Origin: an uncultured Micromonospora sp.
Lineage (GTDB): Bacteria; Actinomycetota; Actinomycetes; Mycobacteriales; Micromonosporaceae
Direction of reading: 5' to 3'
Assembly (NCBI GenBank): GCA_937951935.1
Contig: CALGAM010000242.1
Coordinates: 1 to 37,403 of the forward strand
Length of the DNA stretch: 37,403 nucleotides
Position 1 is the first letter of the stretch. Every line of letters starts with the position of its first letter. Position numbers and translations under genes: made by a program. The notes beneath the pieces are model-generated. The model worked only from the letters and a program-made list of their open reading frames with translations, was not told the origin of the DNA and ran no database searches. Shown in pieces: positions 30,745 to 37,403 of the stretch.

Positions 30745-31545
30745 TCAGCGGGCGATGTGCTCCGGGAACCGACAGATCTGCGCGAACTCCTCGGCGTCCA
30801 GGCTCGCCCCACCGACCAGTGCACCATCCACGTCGGGCTGGGCCATGATACCGGCGATATTGGCCGCCTTCACTGATCCGCCGTAGAGAATCCGGACCTG
30901 GTCGGCGGTCTCCCGGTCGTACCGTTCGGCGAGCCGGGCCCGGATCGCGCCGCAGACCTCCTGGGCGTTCTCCGGGGTGGCGGTCTTGCCGGTGCCGATC
31001 GCCCAGACCGGCTCGTACGCGACGACCACCTTGCGCACCTGCGCGGCGTCGAGCCCGGCCAGCGCCGCGTCGAGCTGGTCGCGCACGTACGCCACGTGGC
31101 CGTTCTGCTCACGGACGTCCAGGCCCTCGCCGACGCAGAGGATCGGGGTCAGCCCGTTGGCGAGCGCCGCCTTGACCTTGGCGTTCACCAGCGCGTCGTC
31201 CTCGTGGTGGTACGTCCGCCGCTCGGAGTGGCCGACCACGACGTACCGGCAGCCCAGCGCGGCCAGCATCGGGCCGGAGACATCCCCGGTGTACGCCCCG
31301 GACTGGTGCGGCGACAGGTCCTGCGCCCCGTAACCGATCAGCAGCTTGTCACCCTCGATGACGCTCTGCACGGTCCGCAGGTCGGTGAAGGGCGGCAGCA
31401 CCACCGTCTCCACGTCGGTCAGCTGCTGCTCGGTCAGGCTGGCGGCCAGCTTCTGGATCAGCAGGTTGGCTTCCCGGTGGTTGAGGTTCATCTTCCAGTT
31501 GCCCGCCATCAGCGGCCGCCGGGCGGGCGAGGGGGTACTGGCCAC
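30745..31545 (-). CDS. tpiA: Triosephosphate isomerase
   Basis: A 266-residue TIM-barrel enzyme from GTG 31545, whose first base is the last base of the pgk stop (TAGTG). It interconverts dihydroxyacetone phosphate and glyceraldehyde 3-phosphate. Catalytic residues are Lys18 in 'MAGNWKMN', His106 in 'VVVGHSERRTYHHE' and the base Glu178 in 'VVAYEPVWAIGTGKTA'; the phosphate loop is 'ILYGGSVKAANI'. The ten residues before MAGNWK are an actinobacterial extension. Confidence 0.97.
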   Translation of the reverse strand: MASTPSPARRPLMAGNWKMNLNHREANLLIQKLAASLTEQQLTDVETVVLPPFTDLRTVQSVIEGDKLLIGYGAQDLSPHQSGAYTGDVSGPMLAALGCRYVVVGHSERRTYHHEDDALVNAKVKAALANGLTPILCVGEGLDVREQNGHVAYVRDQLDAALAGLDAAQVRKVVVAYEPVWAIGTGKTATPENAQEVCGAIRARLAERYDRETADQVRILYGGSVKAANIAGIMAQPDVDGALVGGASLDAEEFAQICRFPEHIAR

Positions 31546-32744
31546 TACTTCTCCAGAGCGACGATGCCGGGGAGGGCCTTGCCCTCCAGGTACTCCAGCG
31601 AGGCGCCCCCGCCGGTCGAGATGTGCCCGAACGCCGACTCGTCGAGGCCGAGCGCCCGGACCGCCGCGGCGGAGTCGCCACCGCCGACGACCGTGAAGCC
31701 CTTCACCGAGGTGATCGCCTCGGCGATCCCGCGGGTGCCGGCGGCGAACGGTGCCAGCTCGAAGACGCCCATCGGCCCGTTCCAGAAGACCATCCGGGCG
31801 GTGCCGATCGTGTCGGCGAACGCGGCGACGGTCCGCGGACCGATGTCCAGACCCATCCGGTCGGCCGGGATCTCGGTGACCGGCACCGCGGCGTGCTCGG
31901 CGTCGGCGCTGAACTCCGTCGCCGCCACCACGTCGACCGGCAGCACGATCTTGCCGGGGTTCTGCTCCAGCAGCTGCCGGCAGGTGTCGACCATCTCCTC
32001 CTCGAGGAGCGACCTGCCGACCTCGTGCCCCTGCGCGCGCAGGAACGTGTAGCACATGCCCCCGCCGATCAGCAGCGTGTCGACGGTGGGCAGCAGCGCC
32101 TCGATCACCGCCAGCTTGTCCGAGACCTTCGAGCCGCCGAGCACCACGACGTACGGCCGCTCGGGCTCGTGGCGCAGCTTCGCCAGCACCTCGACCTCGC
32201 GCAGCACCAGCCGGCCCGCCACGTGCGGCAGCCGGGCCGGCACGTCGTACACGCTGGCGTGCCTGCGGTGCACGGCGCCGAAGGCGTCGTCCACGTACGC
32301 CTCGGCGAACGCGGCGAGCTGGTCGGCGAAGGCGGCCCGCTCGGCCTCGTCCTTGCTGGTCTCCCCCGGGTTGAACCGCAGGTTCTCCAGCAGGGCGACC
32401 TGCCCTCCGGAGAGCCCCTCGACGGTCGCCCGGGCGGACTCGCCGACGGTGTCCGTGGCGAACGCGACCGGCGTACCGAGCAGTTCGCCGAGCCGGGTCG
32501 CGACCGGGGCGAGGCTGTACCTCGGGTCGGGTGCGCCCTTGGGGCGACCCAGGTGGGAACAGACGATGACCGCCGCCCCCGCGTCACGCAGCGCGGAGAG
32601 CGTCGGCAGTACGGCGCGGATCCGACCGTCGTCCGTGATCGCGCCGGTCTCCTTGTCGAGGGGCACGTTCAGGTCGGCGCGCACCAGGACGCGCCGACCT
32701 GAAACCCCCTCGGCGAGCAGGTCGTCGAGGTTCCGGATGCTCAC
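31545..32744 (-). CDS. pgk: Phosphoglycerate kinase
   Basis: A 399-residue kinase from GTG 32744 with GGAGG fourteen bases upstream. It makes ATP from 1,3-bisphosphoglycerate. Motifs are 'RVLVRADLNVPLD', 'AAVIVCSHLGRPKG', 'YVVVLGGSKVSDKLAVIEAL' and the nucleotide-site 'FWNGPMGVFE' with 'GFTVVGGGDSAAAV'. One detail is 'FGAVHRRHASV' where 'FG.aHRaHAS' is usual. It follows gap after a 91-base gap that holds a perfect 13-bp hairpin, and overlaps tpiA. Confidence 0.97.
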   Translation of the reverse strand: MSIRNLDDLLAEGVSGRRVLVRADLNVPLDKETGAITDDGRIRAVLPTLSALRDAGAAVIVCSHLGRPKGAPDPRYSLAPVATRLGELLGTPVAFATDTVGESARATVEGLSGGQVALLENLRFNPGETSKDEAERAAFADQLAAFAEAYVDDAFGAVHRRHASVYDVPARLPHVAGRLVLREVEVLAKLRHEPERPYVVVLGGSKVSDKLAVIEALLPTVDTLLIGGGMCYTFLRAQGHEVGRSLLEEEMVDTCRQLLEQNPGKIVLPVDVVAATEFSADAEHAAVPVTEIPADRMGLDIGPRTVAAFADTIGTARMVFWNGPMGVFELAPFAAGTRGIAEAITSVKGFTVVGGGDSAAAVRALGLDESAFGHISTGGGASLEYLEGKALPGIVALEK

Positions 32745-32776
32745 CGGATCAGTCCTCCGTTCGCGAGCCCATCCCG

Positions 32777-32819
32777 CGCGGTCGCCACGAGCCCGCCGTT
32801 CACGACCGTGGCGACCGCG
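32777..32819 (-). other. Perfect 13-bp hairpin between gap and pgk
   Basis: 32777-32789 is exactly complementary to 32807-32819 with a 17-base loop, 16 bases past the gap stop. It lies inside the operon and could be a partial terminator or an RNA-stability element that raises gap expression over pgk. Confidence 0.6.
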
Positions 32820-32835
32820 TGCTCACCCCGGGCCC

Positions 32836-33840
<1,005 letters not shown>

Positions 33841-33864
33841 TGGGTCCATCTCCTTGTGTTCCGG

Positions 33865-33893
33865 TTCGCCGCCGTCAGCCAGGCGGCGGCGAA
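33865..33893 (-). promoter_or_regulatory. Hairpin in the gap 5' leader
   Basis: 33865-33874 (TTCGCCGCCG) is exactly complementary to 33884-33893 with a nine-base loop. On the minus strand it ends just before the gap Shine-Dalgarno, so it could protect the 5' end of the message or set ribosome access. A second dyad, CGACCG-TTG-CGGTCG, lies at 33905-33919. Confidence 0.4.
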
Positions 33894-34001
33894 GGTGGGT
33901 GCGCCGACCGTTGCGGTCGGACGCTGCTAGGTCATCCCGGCCCGCCGCGTGGCGGAGTCGCGCGGCGAGCGCCGGTTCCGGCCCCGTCGCCGTACGCTGC
34001 G

Positions 34002-34007
34002 ACCCTA
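34002..34007 (-). promoter_or_regulatory. Candidate -10 box for the gap operon
   Basis: On the minus strand 34007-34002 reads TAGGGT, the same hexamer found before tkt. It would give a gap leader of about 155 bases containing the hairpin at 33865-33893. No clear -35 is visible. Confidence 0.35.
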
Positions 34008-34074
34008 TCCGAGAGCGGAACGTCGCGTGGCATCGGGGGACAATCCGAACCGGTGGGATCACCCCGCAGTGGTC

Positions 34075-35055
34075 TCAGACCGCGAGCATGTCCGGGGTGA
34101 CCGCCGCTTCGGTGTCGGGAATGCCGAGGTCACGGGCACGCTTGTCGGCCAGCGCCAGCAGCCGGCGGATCCGGCCGGCGATGGCGTCCTTGGTCAGCGG
34201 CGGGTCGGCCAGAGCCCCGAGCTCCTCCAGTGAGGCCTGACGGTGCTCCAGTCGCAGCCGCCCGGCGGAGGTGAGGTGCTCGGGTGCGTCGTCGGCGAGG
34301 ATCTCCAGCGCCCGGGTCACCCGGGCGGCCGCGGCCACCGCGGCCCGGGCCGAGCGGCGGAGGTTGGCGTCGTCGAAGTTGGCCAGGCGGTTGGCGGTCG
34401 CCCGCACCTCGCGGCGCACCCGCCGCTCCTCCCAGGTCAGCACGCTGGAGTGCGCGCCGATCCGGGTGAGCAGCGCGGCGATCGCGTCCCCGTCCTTGAT
34501 CACCACACGGTCCACGCCGCGCACGTCCCGCTGCTTGGCGGTCACGCCGATACGCCGGGCGGCACCGACCAGGGCGAGTGCCGACTCCGGGCCGGGGCAG
34601 GTGATCTCCAGCGCACAGGAGCGACCCGGCTCGGTCAGCGAGCCGTGGGCCATGAACGCCCCGCGCCAGGCCGACACCGCGCAGCAGACACCGGCCGCGA
34701 CCACGTGCGGCGGCAGCCCGCGCACCGGGCGCCCGCGGACGTCCAGCAGCCCGGTCTGCCGGGCCAGGGCCTCACCGTCCTTGACCACGCGCACGATGTA
34801 GTGGCTGCCACGGCGCAGTCCGCCCGAGGCAAGAACGTGGATCTCGCTCGGATAGCCGTACACCTCGGCGATCTCGCGACGGAGGCGGCGTGCCACCGCA
34901 CCGGTGTCGAGTTCCGCCTCGACCACCACCCGTCCGGACACGATGTGCAGGCCACCGGCGAAGCGCAGCAACGCCGCCATCTCCGCCCGACGGCAACAGG
35001 GCTTGGGCACGTCGACCCGACTGAGTTCGTCCTTGACCGCAGCGGTCATCGCCAT
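34075..35055 (-). CDS. whiA: WhiA, sporulation regulator
   Basis: A 326-residue WhiA from ATG 35055, with GAGGTG nine bases upstream. It has an N-terminal LAGLIDADG-like homing-endonuclease fold ('TAAVKDELSRVD', 'RRAEMAALLRFAGGLH', 'RGAFMAHGSLTEPGRSCALEI') that has lost nuclease activity, and a C-terminal helix-turn-helix ('LEELGALADPPLTKDAIAGRIRRLLALAD'). In Streptomyces it acts with WhiB to start sporulation septation; in other Gram-positives it affects division. It lies in the usual rapZ-yvcK-whiA order, 53 bases after yvcK. Confidence 0.96.
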   Translation of the reverse strand: MAMTAAVKDELSRVDVPKPCCRRAEMAALLRFAGGLHIVSGRVVVEAELDTGAVARRLRREIAEVYGYPSEIHVLASGGLRRGSHYIVRVVKDGEALARQTGLLDVRGRPVRGLPPHVVAAGVCCAVSAWRGAFMAHGSLTEPGRSCALEITCPGPESALALVGAARRIGVTAKQRDVRGVDRVVIKDGDAIAALLTRIGAHSSVLTWEERRVRREVRATANRLANFDDANLRRSARAAVAAAARVTRALEILADDAPEHLTSAGRLRLEHRQASLEELGALADPPLTKDAIAGRIRRLLALADKRARDLGIPDTEAAVTPDMLAV

Positions 35056-35108
35056 CTTCTCGTCACCTCGTGGGCCGGTTCCGGTGGATGCCGGTGATTC
35101 GTACGTGC

Positions 35109-36074
35109 TTAACGATCGGCGCCCAGGAGAGGCACCAGCGCGGCTCCCAACGCCGCGGGATCGTGCCGGGGCCCGCCGTCCGGTACCGCGACCGGGGCGA
35201 GGACGAGCCGGGCACCCAGGGATTCCGCTGCACGATGCACGGGTTCAGGGTCACCCACCGCCTTCCCGTCCGCGATCACCACGTCGATGGTGAGCTCCGG
35301 CAGATACCAGTTGAGCGCCGCCAGATGGTCGGCGAGCGAGAGCCCGAGCGTCTCGGCCTCGTTGGCGAGGTTGAGCGTGACCAGCCGGCGCGCGGGGCTG
35401 GAGACGATCGCGGCGGCGAGCTCCGGGACCAGCAGGTGGGGGATCACGCTGGTGTACCAGCTGCCCGGGCCGAAGATGAGCCAGTCGGCCTCGCGGACGG
35501 CCACCAGCGCCTCCGGGCAGGCACGTGGTCCCTCCGGGGTGAGCCGCACCAGCTCGACCCGGCCCTCCGTCACCGCGACCGCGTGCTGCCCGCGCACGGT
35601 CTGGACGGCGTGGGGCCGGCGCGGGTCGGCACCCCGGACCCGAGCCTCGATCCCCACCGGCTCGCAGGACATCGGCAGCACCCGACCGACCGCGCCGACC
35701 ATCCGGGCCGCGTGGTCGAGTGCGGCCACCGGGTCGCCCAGCAGCTCCATCAGCCCGACGAGGACGAGGTTGCCGACGGCGTGCCCGGCCAACGGGTCAC
35801 GTCCGGGGCCGCCGGTGGCGAACCGGTGCTGGAACAACGCGGCGCTGGTGCGGCTGGTCTCCTCGTCCGAGGCCAGCGCGGCGAGCGCCTGCCGCAGGTC
35901 TCCGGGGGGCAGCGCACCACGCTCGGCCCGAAGCCGTCCGCTGGAACCACCGTCGTCACCGACGGTCACCACCGCGGTGATGTCCAGGTCCAGTTCGGGT
36001 GCGCAGTGCCGCAGCGCGCGCAACGACGCGGCCAGTCCGTGTCCGCCGCCGAAGGCGACGACCTTGAGTTTCAC
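35109..36074 (-). CDS. yvcK: YvcK/CofD-like protein, gluconeogenesis and envelope factor
   Basis: A 321-residue protein from GTG 36074, overlapping the rapZ stop (GTGA). It starts 'VKLKVVAFGGGHGLAASLRAL', the GGGxG nucleotide-binding head of the family, with 'VTVGDDGGSSGRLRAERG' and 'DWLIFGPGSWYTSVIPHLLVPELAAAI' in shortened form, and 'NLANEAETLGLS'. Members bind UDP-GlcNAc-like ligands and are needed for growth on gluconeogenic carbon and for cell-wall balance in Bacillus and mycobacteria. Despite similarity to CofD, it is not expected to make F420. Its conserved neighbours are rapZ and whiA. Confidence 0.94.
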   Translation of the reverse strand: MKLKVVAFGGGHGLAASLRALRHCAPELDLDITAVVTVGDDGGSSGRLRAERGALPPGDLRQALAALASDEETSRTSAALFQHRFATGGPGRDPLAGHAVGNLVLVGLMELLGDPVAALDHAARMVGAVGRVLPMSCEPVGIEARVRGADPRRPHAVQTVRGQHAVAVTEGRVELVRLTPEGPRACPEALVAVREADWLIFGPGSWYTSVIPHLLVPELAAAIVSSPARRLVTLNLANEAETLGLSLADHLAALNWYLPELTIDVVIADGKAVGDPEPVHRAAESLGARLVLAPVAVPDGGPRHDPAALGAALVPLLGADR

Positions 36075-37114
36075 TCGCGCCCCAGGTCACGGTGCTGGGC
36101 GCTGGCCGCGAGCCGGGCCTGGCGCAGCCGGGCGGCGAGCTCCTCGGCGATGGCCACGCTACGGTGCTTGCCACCGGTGCAGCCGACCGCCACGGTCAGG
36201 TAGCGCTTCCCCTCCCGTTCGAAGCCGGGGGCGGTCGCGTTGATCAACCGGGTGTACGTGTCGACGACGGCGACGGCACCCTCCTGGCCGAGGACGTACC
36301 GGCTGACCTCCTCCTCCTGACCGGTGTGTTCGCGCAGCTCGGGCACCCAGTAAGGGTTGGGCAGGAAGCGGGTGTCGAGGACGAAGTCGGCGTCCGGCGG
36401 CAGGCCGTACTTGAAACCGAAGGAGAGGACGGTGACCCGCAGTCGACGGGCGTCCTCGGCACCGAAGAGCTCCTCCACCCGGATGCGGAGCTGGTTCACG
36501 TTGAGGTGGCTCGTGTCGATGATCACATCGGCCAGGTCGCGGGCCTCCTCCAGGAGGCTGCGTTCGATCGCGATCCCGTCGGCGAGCCGACCGTCGCCCT
36601 GCAGCGGGTGCGAGCGGCGAACGCTCTCGAACCGGCGGATCAGTACGTCGTCGTCGGCGTCGACGAAGACGACCCGGGGCTGGAAGCCCTGCTCCTTCAG
36701 CGCGCGGATCGCCCCGGCGAGGTCGGTGGAGAAGGCCCGGCTGCGCACGTCCAACACCATCGCCGTACGCCGGGCGGCGCCACCGGCTCGGAACGCCAGC
36801 TCGGCCATGTCGAGCATGAGCGCCTGCGGCAGGTTGTCCACGACGTAGAAGCCGACGTTCTCCAGCGCGCGGGCGACGGTGCTGCGGCCACCACCGGAAA
36901 CGCCGGTCACCACGACCAGGGTGTTGTCCGACCGCGCCGGCTCGTCCGTTCCGGACGACGGCCTCGGCCCCGCGGCCTCGACCGGGACCGCCGCCGCGGG
37001 ACGCGCCGGTCCGTTCGACGCCGGCTGGTTCGGGGGCGGGTCGGCCCGAGCCGGATCGGGCAGCCTCGGCTCGACCATCGATGGCCCGTCGGCCGTCACC
37101 CACGTCTCGCGCAC
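36071..37114 (-). CDS. rapZ: RapZ/YvcJ-family nucleotide-binding protein
   Basis: A 347-residue P-loop protein from GTG 37114, seven bases after GGAGG. The first 60 residues are proline/alanine-rich and probably disordered. Walker A is 'VVVTGVSGGGRSTVARAL' (about 68-84), with arginine in place of lysine, as is normal in actinobacterial members. 'NVGFYVVDNLPQALMLDM', 'RSHPLQGDG' and the C-terminal 'VAVGCTGGKHRSVAIAEELA' are the family blocks. In E. coli RapZ guides RNase E to the GlmZ RNA and controls glucosamine-6-phosphate synthase; the role in actinomycetes is less defined. First gene of rapZ-yvcK-whiA. Confidence 0.95.
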   Translation of the reverse strand: MRETWVTADGPSMVEPRLPDPARADPPPNQPASNGPARPAAAVPVEAAGPRPSSGTDEPARSDNTLVVVTGVSGGGRSTVARALENVGFYVVDNLPQALMLDMAELAFRAGGAARRTAMVLDVRSRAFSTDLAGAIRALKEQGFQPRVVFVDADDDVLIRRFESVRRSHPLQGDGRLADGIAIERSLLEEARDLADVIIDTSHLNVNQLRIRVEELFGAEDARRLRVTVLSFGFKYGLPPDADFVLDTRFLPNPYWVPELREHTGQEEEVSRYVLGQEGAVAVVDTYTRLINATAPGFEREGKRYLTVAVGCTGGKHRSVAIAEELAARLRQARLAASAQHRDLGRE

Positions 37115-37144
37115 GCTCCACCCTCCAGCCGTGGTTGGAGACGT

Positions 37145-37150
37145 AATCTA
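37145..37150 (-). promoter_or_regulatory. Candidate -10 box upstream of rapZ
   Basis: On the minus strand 37150-37145 reads TAGATT, a good -10 match about 30 bases before the rapZ GTG. No clear -35 is seen. Confidence 0.4.
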
Positions 37151-37219
37151 CCCGCCCGGCGGGATCCCGGCGCCCTACGGGCCGCGACGGTCGGGTTACG
37201 CCCTCACCCACAGGCTTCT

Positions 37220-37239
37220 TTCTGGAGACCCCTCCAGAA
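37220..37239. promoter_or_regulatory. Eight-base inverted repeat upstream of rapZ
   Basis: TTCTGGAG (37220-37227) and CTCCAGAA (37232-37239) are a perfect dyad separated by ACCC. It lies about 70 bases upstream of the -10 candidate, in a less GC-rich patch. It may be an operator; nothing identifies the regulator. Confidence 0.3.
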
Positions 37240-37304
37240 TATGGTGCCGCCCCGGACGCGGCTGGCCGACCCGCGAGCGGAACCGTGCCGGACTCGGGTA
37301 CGCC

Positions 37305-37339
37305 GGTGGCCGGGTCCCCGTGCCCGGGACCCGGCCACC
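37305..37339 (-). terminator. Perfect 14-bp terminator hairpin of the edge gene
   Basis: 37305-37318 is exactly complementary to 37326-37339 with a seven-base loop. It begins 12 bases past the stop of the minus-strand gene cut by the right edge. Confidence 0.75.
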
Positions 37340-37351
37340 AGCCCATGACCG

Positions 37352-37403
37352 TCAACTGTCGTTCCAGTGCTCGGCCACCAGATCAGCCGCCTGCTGCTCC
37401 CAC
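37352..37403 (-). CDS. C-terminal end of an unidentified gene (cut by window edge)
   Basis: Only the last 16 codons and the TGA (37354-37352) are visible, reading WEQQAADLVAEHWNDS. The acidic, helical end cannot be assigned to a family. uvrC is often found upstream of rapZ in actinobacteria, but this tail does not by itself support that. The clean stop followed by a perfect hairpin supports a real gene end. Confidence 0.5.
   Translation of the reverse strand, partial: WEQQAADLVAEHWNDS

Overview
The window is high-GC actinobacterial DNA. The gene set (SUF operon with sufR, sufT and a Rieske ferredoxin; ctaA/ctaB; tkt-tal-pgi-zwf-opcA-pgl; gap-pgk-tpiA-secG-rbpA; whiA-yvcK-rapZ) and the many GTG starts fit a filamentous actinomycete. 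Protein style suggests Micromonosporaceae, probably Micromonospora-like, but that placement is inference without a database search.

Positions 1-10985 are mixed accessory and housekeeping genes. In order they hold: a truncated ABC exporter, an enoyl-CoA hydratase-like protein, a tiny HTH protein, a 618-base gene-less stretch with a strong hairpin, an ABC-F ATPase with a possible attenuator leader, an acVLRF1-type peptidyl-tRNA hydrolase, a LysE-type exporter, and two divergent secreted glycoside hydrolases (clan GH-A/GH26-like and GH43-like). At 9351-10874 lies the most unusual locus: a 25-codon gene with a full Shine-Dalgarno sequence and a C-terminus ending RYPWRH, a perfect 16-bp hairpin, then a cytochrome P450. 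This has the architecture of a minimal P450-modified RiPP cluster, like the biarylitides, but with a different core and a P450 lacking the usual I-helix acid-alcohol pair.

Positions 10986-17742 (minus strand) are a tightly overlapping Fe-S assembly operon, sufR-sufB-sufD-Rieske-sufC-sufS-sufU-sufT, divergent from ctaA. ctaA (heme A synthase) and ctaB (heme O synthase) flank an ATP-grasp enzyme paired with a small unknown protein.

Positions 21505-29883 (plus strand) are a pentose-phosphate operon tkt-tal-pgi-zwf-opcA-pgl. It converges on a minus-strand block running rapZ-yvcK-whiA, then gap-pgk-tpiA-secG, then rbpA. Carbon flux genes therefore sit beside regulators of envelope and carbon metabolism (RapZ, YvcK), sporulation (WhiA), export (SecG) and transcription (RbpA). 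The right edge cuts a minus-strand gene of which only the last 16 codons are visible, followed by a perfect terminator hairpin.

Many operon ends and some intercistronic gaps carry long perfect GC-rich hairpins, mostly without a U-tract, as is common in actinobacteria.
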